Shown: positions 9,443 through 17,036 of the stretch, piece by piece
Layout: each line of letters opens with the position of its first letter
Position numbering within the stretch: position 1 is the first letter of the stretch
Origin: Pelomonas sp. CA6
GTDB taxonomy: Bacteria > Pseudomonadota > Gammaproteobacteria > Burkholderiales > Burkholderiaceae_C
DNA length: 64,000 nucleotides
Direction: 5' to 3'
Assembly: GCF_022549225.1 (NCBI RefSeq)
Contig: NZ_JAKZFD010000002.1
Coordinates: forward strand, 432,817 to 496,816
Made by a program: the position numbers and the translations under genes
Notes under the pieces: model-generated
Told to the model about the DNA's origin: nothing
The model's database searches: none
Seen by the model: only the letters and a program-made list of their open reading frames with translations

Positions 9443-10255
9443 TCATTTGACGGAGCCCATCAGCAGCCCCTGCATGTAGAAGCGCTGCAGCGCCAGGAAG
9501 AGCAGCAGCACCGGCAGCACGGTGATCACCGCGCCGGCCATCATCAGCTCGCTGTCCTGCACATGCTCGCGCGACATCGCCGCCAGCGCGACCGGCAGCG
9601 TGTGCATGCCGCTGTCGGTGAGCACGATCAGCGGCCACATGAAATCGTTCCAGCTGCCCAGGAAGGCGAACACCGCCAGCGTGACCAGCACCGGCTTGAG
9701 CACCGGCAGCACGATGTGGAAGAAGATGCGCCATTCGCCGGCGCCGTCCATGCGCGCCGCCTCGATCAGGTCATCGGGCACGCCGCGCGCGTACTGGCGC
9801 ACCAGGAAGATGCCAAAGATGCTCGCCATGCTGGGAATCAGCACGCCCATCCAGGTGTTGACCAGGCCCATGCTCTTGAGCATCAGGAACAGCGGCAGCA
9901 TCGCCACCTGGCCGGGGATCACCAGCGCGGCGATCAGCCAGCCGAAGACGCGCTCGCGCCGCGCGAAGCGCAGCTTGGCGAAGCCATAGCCGGCCAGCGT
10001 GTTCAGCGTGGTGGACAGCAGCGTCGCCGCCAGCGCCAGCCCCAGGCTGTTGACGAAGGCCTGCGCGATGCCGCCGGCGCGCAGCAGCTGCTGGTAGTGC
10101 GCCAGCGTGGGCTGGCGCGGCAGCAGCGGTGGCGGCAGGCTGGAGGCGCTGCCGGCCGGCATCAGCGAGACCGACACCATCCACAGGAGCGGGAAGACGG
10201 CCAGCAGGGCCAGGCCCCACAGCAGGCCGTTGACGAACCAGGCCCGGGCCTTCAT
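9443..10255 (-). CDS. Sugar ABC transporter permease, MalG/CUT1 type
   Basis: A 270-residue membrane protein. The start is MKARAWFVNGLLWG at 10255, because its ATG overlaps the TGA of the upstream permease by 4 nt; the open frame further upstream belongs to that other gene. Six membrane segments are suggested by hydrophobic stretches. The EAA loop, which contacts the ATPase, is YARGVPDDLIEAARMDGAGEW (split here as YARGVPDDLIEAA and RMDGAGEW). It pairs with the 10252-11190 permease and the 11187-12539 binding protein to form a CUT1 importer, here probably for beta-1,2-gluco-oligosaccharides. Confidence 0.92.
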   Translation of the reverse strand: MKARAWFVNGLLWGLALLAVFPLLWMVSVSLMPAGSASSLPPPLLPRQPTLAHYQQLLRAGGIAQAFVNSLGLALAATLLSTTLNTLAGYGFAKLRFARRERVFGWLIAALVIPGQVAMLPLFLMLKSMGLVNTWMGVLIPSMASIFGIFLVRQYARGVPDDLIEAARMDGAGEWRIFFHIVLPVLKPVLVTLAVFAFLGSWNDFMWPLIVLTDSGMHTLPVALAAMSREHVQDSELMMAGAVITVLPVLLLFLALQRFYMQGLLMGSVK

Positions 10256-11190
10256 GCGCGGCCTCCGGACAGGCGCGCCTGCAGGGCCATCAGACCCTTG
10301 CTGACCGCGACGATGATGAGGAAGAGCACGAAGGCGACCGCCGAGGCCAGGCCCAGGTTCCACCATTTGAAGCCTTCCTCGTACATCAGGTAGAGCACGC
10401 TGACCGTGCTCTGCAGCGGGCCGCCCTGGGTCATCACATAGGGTTCGGCGAAGAGCTGGAAATAGCCCGCCGTGGTCAGGATGCTGACCATGAGCAGCGT
10501 CGGCGCCAGGCTGGGCAGCGTGATGTGGCGGAACTGCGCCCAGCCGCGCGCGCCGTCCAGCCGCGCGGCCTCGTAGAGGTCCTCGGGGATGGCCTGCAGC
10601 GCGGCGATGAAGATGATCATGTTGCCGCCGAAGTTCTTCCACACCGCGAACAGGATGATGGTGGGCATGGACCAGCGCGGATCGCCCAGCCAGTCCACCG
10701 GGTCCAGCCCGAGGCCGGTGAGCGCGTAGTTCACCAGCCCGTACTTCACGTGGAAGAGATAGCGCCAGATCACCGCCACCGCGACCAGCGTGGTCACCAC
10801 CGGCGCGAACAGCGCGGTGCGCAGCACCGGCTTGAAGCGCGCGAGCCGGGACTGCAGCAGCACCGCGCACAGCAGCGAGGCGGCGATGGACAGCGGCACG
10901 CCCAGCACGACGAAGTAGGCGGTGTTGGCCAGCGCCTGCCAGAACAGCGGCATGGACAGCACCTGCAGGTAGTTCTGCAGGCCCTGCCAGCGCAGGTTGC
11001 GCCAGTCGGCCAGCGCGTAGATGTCGAAGTCCGTCAGGCTCAGGCTGAGGCCGGCGAGCACTGGCACGCCGAAAAACAGCGCGATGACGGTCAGCGCCGG
11101 CGCCACGAAGGCCCAGCCGGCCAGGGCCTCGCGGCGCGCGCTGCGCGTCGGTCCCGAAGCGGTGTCAGGCACCTTGCTCTCCTTCTTCAC
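10252..11190 (-). CDS. Sugar ABC transporter permease, MalF/UgpA type (GTG start)
   Basis: A 312-residue membrane protein starting VKKESKVPDTASG at a GTG (complement at 11188-11190). The choice rests on a GTGA overlap with the stop of the binding-protein gene, matching the 4-nt couplings elsewhere in this operon; residues further upstream in the open frame do not look like a permease. Hydrophobic segments begin at GWAFVAPALTVIALFFGVPV. The EAA loop reads ALQAIPEDLYEAARLDGARG. It is partner to the MalG-type permease downstream. Confidence 0.9.
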   Translation of the reverse strand: MKKESKVPDTASGPTRSARREALAGWAFVAPALTVIALFFGVPVLAGLSLSLTDFDIYALADWRNLRWQGLQNYLQVLSMPLFWQALANTAYFVVLGVPLSIAASLLCAVLLQSRLARFKPVLRTALFAPVVTTLVAVAVIWRYLFHVKYGLVNYALTGLGLDPVDWLGDPRWSMPTIILFAVWKNFGGNMIIFIAALQAIPEDLYEAARLDGARGWAQFRHITLPSLAPTLLMVSILTTAGYFQLFAEPYVMTQGGPLQSTVSVLYLMYEEGFKWWNLGLASAVAFVLFLIIVAVSKGLMALQARLSGGRA

Positions 11191-12539
11191 GCGGCGCCTC
11201 CGCGTTGCGCCAGCATCCAGCGGCGCTTTTCCAGGATCGCGTCGACGCGGCGGTCCAGCTCGGCACCGAGCTGGCGCGCGGTCGCCGCCACGGCGGCCTC
11301 GCCGCCGCGCGCCGGGTCCACCGCGTGGGCGCCGCGCGCCGCCGCCAGCTGCATTTCCTGCACGATGCGCTCCCATTCCGGCACCGCCGGCGCCGCGCGC
11401 GCGCGCTCCAGCTGGCGGTAGAAGGCCGCCGCATGGCGGTCCTGGCGCAGCGGCGGCTCGCCGGCGCGCGCCAGCGTCCAGCTGCTGCGCCGCGACGGCA
11501 GGTCGCCGGTCAGCGCGTAGAAGCGCTGCTGCACCTCGGGGCGGCTCAGATAGCGCATCAGCGCCCAGCACTCCGGCTTGAGCCGGGAACGGCGGAACAT
11601 CACCAGGCTGGCACCGCCGGCGATGGATGCGCCGGGCCCTTGCGGGCCGGGCAGCTCGGCGGTGCTCCAGGCCTGGGCCAGCTCGGCGCCGAGGCGGCGC
11701 TTGAACTCGCCGATGTTCCAGGGCCCGGAGATGTAGAAGGCAAAGCTGCCGCGGCCGAATTCCTGCCAGACGTTGGCGATCTGGTTGTTGCTCAGGCCCG
11801 GCGCCTCGGCGCGCGCGAAGCGCTCCAGATAAAAGCCGAGCGCCCGCTGGAAGCCGGGGCCGGTGAAATGGCCGTAGCGCCCGCCGTCGCGCAGCAGCTC
11901 GCCGTCCTGCTGCAGGGCCAGCGCCAGCAGCGGCTCGAACTCATTCGTGGGCAGCAGCAGCGGCGTGGCCATGCCGGCCCGGCGCAGCCGCGCCAGCGCC
12001 TCGCGCCACTGCGCCCAGTCGCGCGGCGGCTGCGCGATGCCGGCCCGCTGCAGCAGGTCGTGGCGCACGAACAGCAGCCGCGTGTCCACATACCAGGGCA
12101 GGCCCACGCGCGCGCCCTCGGGTGCGTTGGTGGCCCAGATGCCCGGGAAGTAGTCCTCGGCCGGCGGCGCGTCGGGCTGCGCCAGCCAGGGCGCCAGCGG
12201 CTCCAGCGCGCCCAGCGCCTGCATCTCCGGGAGCCAGGTGTTGCCCATCTGGGCCAGGTCCGGTGTCGCGTCGCCGGCGAAGGCGGTGAGCAGCTTCTCG
12301 TGTGCCGAGGTCCAGGGCAGGGTCTCGACCTTGACGCGCAGGCCCGGGTTCTCGCGCTCGAAGCCCTCCACCAGCTCGGCGGCGACCTCGCCTTCGCGGC
12401 CCATGGCCCAGAAGCGCAGCTGCTTGCGCTCGCGCGGCGCGCAGCCGCCCAGCAGCGGCGCGGCCAGGCCCGCCGCGGCGGCCTGGAGCACGGCGCGGCG
12501 CGGTCGCGGGTCCGGGGCCGCGCCGGATTTCACAACCAT
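11187..12539 (-). CDS. Sugar ABC transporter substrate-binding lipoprotein (CUT1)
   Basis: A 450-residue protein with an N-terminal RR pair and a lipobox (APLLGGC near residue 31), so it should be anchored on the periplasmic face. The core has the usual binding-protein motifs: LRFWAMGREGEVAAELVEGF, TPDLAQMGNTW, GLPWYVDTRLLF and FYISGPWNIGEF. Two starts are possible: ATG at 12539 (10-nt overlap with the GH144 stop) or GTG at 12533 (a 4-nt GTGA overlap, the pattern of its neighbours). By operon context the ligand is probably a sophoro-oligosaccharide released by the GH144 enzyme, as in the Listeria beta-1,2-glucan system. Confidence 0.88.
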   Translation of the reverse strand: MVVKSGAAPDPRPRRAVLQAAAAGLAAPLLGGCAPRERKQLRFWAMGREGEVAAELVEGFERENPGLRVKVETLPWTSAHEKLLTAFAGDATPDLAQMGNTWLPEMQALGALEPLAPWLAQPDAPPAEDYFPGIWATNAPEGARVGLPWYVDTRLLFVRHDLLQRAGIAQPPRDWAQWREALARLRRAGMATPLLLPTNEFEPLLALALQQDGELLRDGGRYGHFTGPGFQRALGFYLERFARAEAPGLSNNQIANVWQEFGRGSFAFYISGPWNIGEFKRRLGAELAQAWSTAELPGPQGPGASIAGGASLVMFRRSRLKPECWALMRYLSRPEVQQRFYALTGDLPSRRSSWTLARAGEPPLRQDRHAAAFYRQLERARAAPAVPEWERIVQEMQLAAARGAHAVDPARGGEAAVAATARQLGAELDRRVDAILEKRRWMLAQRGGAA

Positions 12540-14026
12540 CCGCCCGTGAAGCCGGCGCGCTGCAGGCCGCGGCGCAGGTGGGCGTTGCGGCGCAGGGTCT
12601 GCCAGATCAGCTCGCCGCGGTGGTTGCCCAGCATGGCCAGCAGCGGGCCCTGGTCGATGCCCAGGTAGTCGGTGTCCACCCAGCCGCGCCCGGGCTCGAT
12701 GCGGCCATGCTGCAGCTTCACGTCGGTGTAGGTGAAGCTGGGGTTGAAGCAATCCAGGAAGCCATAGCGGCCCCAGACATGCGGATGGCGCTCGCGGATC
12801 GCGCGCAGCGCGGGCACGACGATCTCGGGCGCGAAGGCGATGGACGAGCCTGCCGCATAGGGCGCCAGCGTGCCGTCGTCGTAGTGCCCCATGCCGCGGC
12901 CGGCGTAGCTGATGAAGCGGCGCTTTTCCGCGGCGCGGCCGGCATCCCAGTGCGCGCCCTTGAACATCCGTTCGACGTCGGCCGGGCCGTCGCTGGCGCT
13001 GATGCCCCAGACCTCGGCGCTGTAGCCGTTCCAGCCCAGCGGGTTGGCGCGCGCATAGGCCTGCTGCGCGTAGGTGGCGCGGCGCGAGTTCTCGAAGTAG
13101 TCCAGCCCGCGCTGGCGCATGTAGGCGTCGCGCAGGCCGCGGAAGTCCACCCAGCAGTGGGTGAACTGGTGGCCGAACAGCGGCGCGAAGCGCAAATGGG
13201 TCTGGCCGTAGTCCGTGCCCCAGCTGTCGCGGTCGTAGGTGCTGGTCCAGGCTTCCCAGGCCTCGGGGCCGACCGGCTGCGTGGGCGAGCCCAGCGCCAG
13301 GAAGTAGACCATCATGGCCTCGTTGTAGCCCTTCCAGTCGGACGTGATGAAGCCCTGCTCCGGCGTCCAGCCATGGCTGATGGCCGGCGGGCGCACCTGG
13401 GCCCAGCGCCAGTCCACGCGGCCGTAGAGCTGGTCCACCAGCGCGCGGATGCGCGCCTCGTCGGGCTGCTCGGCGTCGAAGAAGCTCTGGCAATGCAGCG
13501 CGCCCATCAGCATCAGCGCGGTGTCCACCGTGGACAGCTCGCAGCGCTCGAAGCGGTGGCCGGTCTTCATGTCCAGGAAGTGGTAGAAAAAACCGCGGTG
13601 GCCGGCGACGCCGCGCGGCTGCGGGCCCTGCGGCAGCCCGGCGAGAAAGTCCAGCGTGCGCAGCACGCGGCCGCGCGCCTGCTCCCGCGTGACATAGCCG
13701 CGCGCCACGCCCAGCGGATAGGCGCTCAGCGCGAAGCCCACCGCCGCGATGCTGGCGAACGAAGGGCTGGGCCAGCGGTCCGGCGCGAGGCCGTTGTCGG
13801 CGCGCGTGGTCTCCCAGAAGAAGTCGAAGGTGCGCCGCTCGAGGTCGTCGAGGAAGGCGGTGTCTTGCGCCGACAGGTCCGGCGCGCTGGCGGGGGAAGC
13901 GGGCCGCGGCGGCGAAGCTTGGACGCCGGCCGCAGCGCCGGATGGGGCGAGCCCCAGCGCCTGCGCGAGCAAGGCGCTGCCCGCGCCGGTCAGCAAGGAG
14001 CGGCGATTCATGGATGTGTCGTTCAT
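12530..14026 (-). CDS. GH144 endo-beta-1,2-glucanase, Tat-exported
   Basis: A 498-residue protein. Near the start it has a twin-arginine signal (NRRSLLTGAGSALLAQALGL) with cleavage expected by residue 35-40. An alternative ATG at 14011 keeps this signal. The mature part begins DLERRTFDFFWETT and continues with RGFFYHFLDMKTGHR, ISHGWTPEQGFITSDWKGYNE, FGHQFTHCWVDFRGLRD and WGISASDGP, features of the 'glucoamylase-like' (alpha/alpha)6 proteins classified as GH144 (Chitinophaga SGL). Family knowledge: they cut beta-1,2-glucan internally to short sophoro-oligosaccharides. The next genes encode the importer, so periplasmic cutting followed by import is the simplest reading. No clear Shine-Dalgarno precedes either start, and an intercistronic hairpin ends about 11 nt before the first. 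Confidence 0.85.
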   Translation of the reverse strand: MNDTSMNRRSLLTGAGSALLAQALGLAPSGAAAGVQASPPRPASPASAPDLSAQDTAFLDDLERRTFDFFWETTRADNGLAPDRWPSPSFASIAAVGFALSAYPLGVARGYVTREQARGRVLRTLDFLAGLPQGPQPRGVAGHRGFFYHFLDMKTGHRFERCELSTVDTALMLMGALHCQSFFDAEQPDEARIRALVDQLYGRVDWRWAQVRPPAISHGWTPEQGFITSDWKGYNEAMMVYFLALGSPTQPVGPEAWEAWTSTYDRDSWGTDYGQTHLRFAPLFGHQFTHCWVDFRGLRDAYMRQRGLDYFENSRRATYAQQAYARANPLGWNGYSAEVWGISASDGPADVERMFKGAHWDAGRAAEKRRFISYAGRGMGHYDDGTLAPYAAGSSIAFAPEIVVPALRAIRERHPHVWGRYGFLDCFNPSFTYTDVKLQHGRIEPGRGWVDTDYLGIDQGPLLAMLGNHRGELIWQTLRRNAHLRRGLQRAGFTGGWL

Positions 14027-14036
14027 GCCAGGGCGA

Positions 14037-14063
14037 TGGCAGCGCCGACTGTAGGCGCTGCCA
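14037..14063 (-). terminator. Intercistronic hairpin between the TonB receptor and GH144 genes
   Basis: TGGCAGCGCC and GGCGCTGCCA form a perfect 10-bp stem around a 7-nt loop, in the 51-nt gap after the receptor stop. There is no U-tract, so I read it as a partial terminator or mRNA-stabilising structure inside the operon rather than an operon end. Its proximity to the GH144 start could also affect translation. Confidence 0.5.
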
Positions 14064-14077
14064 CCTTTGCTCCGTTG

Positions 14078-17008
14078 TTAGAAGCTGTACGAAGCGGTCA
14101 CCTTGTAGGTGCGCATATCTCCGCGAATGTCGTTGGCCTTGCCCAGGTTGGGATTGTCGCCACCCAGGTAATTCTTCGGGGGGGTGCCCGGGCCACCGAC
14201 CCAGTCGTCGTAATAGCCCCAGTTGGTGCGGTTGAACAGGTTCAACACATCGGCGCGCACGCGCAGGGCACCCGGACCGATGCGGAACTCCTTGGACAGG
14301 CCCAGGTCGAACTGGCTGAAGTTGCCGGCCTTGCCCTCGACATTCATGCACTGGTTCCAACCGCCCGCGCAGTTGGTGATGCGGCGCGGATTGCCCGTGT
14401 CCCAGGTCCATTTGCCGGACAGGCCCAAGCCCCAGGGCAGGCGGTCGGTGAAGCCGGCCAGGACCAGGCGGTCCTTGGGCGACAGCACCGACTGGTTCCA
14501 TCCCCGCGTGCCCTTGCCATAGGTCCAGTCGAAGATGTCGGTGTTCCAGTCCTTGTTGGTGGTCTGCCCCTTGGCATGGGTGTAGGCGGCCGTCACGCTC
14601 CAGCCGCTGGCCACGGTATAGGGCTTTTCCAGTTTGACGAACAGGCTGGTGGTCTTGATCTCGCCGACGGTGTCGCCCAGGATCAGGTTGCCGTAGCCCT
14701 TGGGTCCGCCCCACAGCGGGTCGATCGAGCTTTGGGTCCCCCAGCCGCCGTTCGGATCGCGGTTGCCGCTGAACCAGATGAACTGGTTCTTCGCGTGCTG
14801 CCGAGACACCGAGATGTCGGCATTCCACTCGCCCACGGCCTGACGCACGCCCAGGCTGATCTGGTCCGCGAAAGGCATCTTGTAGTTGTTCTTGATCAGC
14901 CAGATTTCGCCGTTGGCCTGCGCGTTGTGCTGAAGCTCCTGCAGCGCCTGGTTGGCCATCGTGCGGTCATAGCTGCGTCCCAGGCCGCCGTAGACCACAG
15001 TGCTGCGCGTGCCCGTCACGTCGTAGGAGAAGCCCAGGCGGGGGGCCAGCGCGCCCTTGAAGGCCTTGCGCGAACTGCCGGTGGCGATGTAGTCGTCGAT
15101 GTTGATGCCGCCCTTGGCGAGCGACTGTGCATAGGTCTGGTTCGCCGGTGCGGTCACGCCACCGATGGTGCGGCCGTCGAGCCCGCGCAGCGCTGTCACG
15201 ATGTCGGCCGGCGTGGCATAGCTGTTGTTGAGCATGTTGGTCTCGTAGTCCCAACGAAGGCCCAGCGAGACGTCTAGCTGGCGCGTGACCGACCAGTCGT
15301 CCTGCAGGTACAGGCCGATCTGCTTGTTGTCGTAGTTGACGTTGATCGGCTCGGCCGAGCGCGTGATCTGGCATTGGTCGCTCTGCAGCCCGCCGGAGGC
15401 GACATTGGTGCCCGTGCAGACGCCGTTTGCGTAATAAGGCAGGCCGGTGGTCTGGTCCACCACGACGTTGATCGCGGGCACGCCGTACTGCGTGCCGCCC
15501 AGCCGGTAGCCCATCAGCTTGAGCTGGGCGCCCCCCTTGATCACATGGCCCTGGATGCCGGTGAAGCTGAGGTCGTTCTTGACGTACACCTCGTTCTGCT
15601 TGCGGTCCTGCGCGTCGGGCGAGCCGCCCGTCCACAAAATGTCCTGCGAGTTCTTCAGCTCGTTCGTCGGCGAATACTTGTAGCGGAACAGCGGCGAGTT
15701 GGTGACGCCGTGCGGGTTCCAGCGCGACCGAGACACGCCCACCTTGGCCTCGTTCAGCCAGGCATCGCGTGCCCATTCATGCGACAGGTCCACGCGGGTC
15801 TCGGTGTTCTTGCTGTTCGATTCCGTGCTGGCGGCGGACAGGCCGTTGTCGCTGACCAGGTTCTTGGCGTCTTCGTCGCGCACCGTGAAGCTCAGGTCCA
15901 GCTTCTGCTCGTCGTTGATCTGGGTCGAAAGCTTGCCGAACAGCAGGTGTTCCTTGAACTTGCGGGTATAGGGGCCCTGTTCCGACTTCAGCTGCGGGAT
16001 GAGGCCGGGCGAGGTCGGGTATTTCTCGAAGTTCTTGCCCGCGGTCTGTACGGGACGGTCGATGGACTTGCCGTCATAGGCCAGGAAGAAATGCAGCTTG
16101 TCCTGCACGATCGGGCCACCCAGCGAAAAGCCGGTTTCGATCTGGGTGAACGAGGGGCGCGGAATGCCGGCGGCTTCGTTTTCGCTTTGCTTGGGGCTGT
16201 AGGCGCGCCAGTTGGATCCGGTCCGGTTGCCGTACACCTCGCCGTGGAACTCGTTGGTGCCGGACTTGGTGACCGCCGCAATGCCCAGCGAGGTCAGTTG
16301 ATCGAACTCCGCCTTGTAGTTCTGCGTCAGCACACGGTACTCGCCGATGGCTCCTTGCGGGAAGGGGTTGCCCTGGCTTTCCTGCTGCCCGACGACACCG
16401 CCGCGCAGGATGTTGTTCTTGCGGCCCACGCCGTCGATGAAGATGTTGACGCTGTCCTCGTTCTGCGCGCCGCCACGGATACGGGTGCTGCCATCGCTGC
16501 CGGTCTCGAAGCGCGCGCCGGGCGCCAGGTCCACCGCGGAGAGGAAGTTGCGCGTGATCTGAGGCAGGTTTTCGATCATCTTGTTCGACACCAGCGTGCT
16601 GACCTGGGTGTCGCGCACGCCTTGGCGCTGCGCCGATCCCGAGACGACGACGGTGCCGAGCTGGCTGTGGCTGGTGGAGAGATCAACGGTGGCGTTTTCG
16701 CCGACGGAGAGCGTGATGAGGCTGCCCTGGCTGGCCCCGCCGACACGGATCTCATAGGCCCCCGGATTCAGTCCCAGCAGCACATAGCTGCCATCGGACA
16801 GCGTCCTGGTGCGGTAGGTGTTGCCGTTGGCCTTGTTGATGGCCACCACCTCCGTGCCTTCGGGCGCCTTGGCGCCTGCGGCGGAAATCTGGCCGCGCAC
16901 CGTGGCGCCGGTGATTTGTGCCTGCGCCGCCGTGCCGGCCAGCGCCAGCACGATGGCGGCCGCCACGGCATGACGACGGTAAGGTCGAAGGGGAGGGGTT
17001 CTGCTCAT
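14078..17008 (-). CDS. TonB-dependent receptor, Oar-like with carboxypeptidase-regulatory-like N-domain
   Basis: A 976-residue outer-membrane protein with a signal peptide (cleavage after AQAQ near residue 31). Residues about 35-115 form a carboxypeptidase-regulatory-like beta domain (VRGQISAAGAKAPEG, SDGSYVLLGLNPGAYEIRVG). A plug follows (VSTLVSNKMIENLPQITRNF, GSDGSTRIRGGAQNEDSVNIFIDG), then a long beta-barrel ending in YKVTASYSF with the terminal aromatic residue typical of outer-membrane proteins. It sits 28 nt after the LacI-type regulator and before the GH144 gene, so it is the likely outer-membrane entry for beta-1,2-glucan. No SusD-like partner is present. Confidence 0.9.
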   Translation of the reverse strand: MSRTPPLRPYRRHAVAAAIVLALAGTAAQAQITGATVRGQISAAGAKAPEGTEVVAINKANGNTYRTRTLSDGSYVLLGLNPGAYEIRVGGASQGSLITLSVGENATVDLSTSHSQLGTVVVSGSAQRQGVRDTQVSTLVSNKMIENLPQITRNFLSAVDLAPGARFETGSDGSTRIRGGAQNEDSVNIFIDGVGRKNNILRGGVVGQQESQGNPFPQGAIGEYRVLTQNYKAEFDQLTSLGIAAVTKSGTNEFHGEVYGNRTGSNWRAYSPKQSENEAAGIPRPSFTQIETGFSLGGPIVQDKLHFFLAYDGKSIDRPVQTAGKNFEKYPTSPGLIPQLKSEQGPYTRKFKEHLLFGKLSTQINDEQKLDLSFTVRDEDAKNLVSDNGLSAASTESNSKNTETRVDLSHEWARDAWLNEAKVGVSRSRWNPHGVTNSPLFRYKYSPTNELKNSQDILWTGGSPDAQDRKQNEVYVKNDLSFTGIQGHVIKGGAQLKLMGYRLGGTQYGVPAINVVVDQTTGLPYYANGVCTGTNVASGGLQSDQCQITRSAEPINVNYDNKQIGLYLQDDWSVTRQLDVSLGLRWDYETNMLNNSYATPADIVTALRGLDGRTIGGVTAPANQTYAQSLAKGGINIDDYIATGSSRKAFKGALAPRLGFSYDVTGTRSTVVYGGLGRSYDRTMANQALQELQHNAQANGEIWLIKNNYKMPFADQISLGVRQAVGEWNADISVSRQHAKNQFIWFSGNRDPNGGWGTQSSIDPLWGGPKGYGNLILGDTVGEIKTTSLFVKLEKPYTVASGWSVTAAYTHAKGQTTNKDWNTDIFDWTYGKGTRGWNQSVLSPKDRLVLAGFTDRLPWGLGLSGKWTWDTGNPRRITNCAGGWNQCMNVEGKAGNFSQFDLGLSKEFRIGPGALRVRADVLNLFNRTNWGYYDDWVGGPGTPPKNYLGGDNPNLGKANDIRGDMRTYKVTASYSF

Positions 17009-17036
17009 GTTGTCTCCTGTTGTGAGATGAGTCGCT

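Noticed and set aside
11187..14828. 1213-codon minus-strand frame that could suggest a giant binding-protein fusion
   Set aside because: Only the last 450 codons resemble a binding protein; the upstream part is out of frame with, and overlaps, the GH144 and TonB receptor genes. The real start is at 12539 or 12533.
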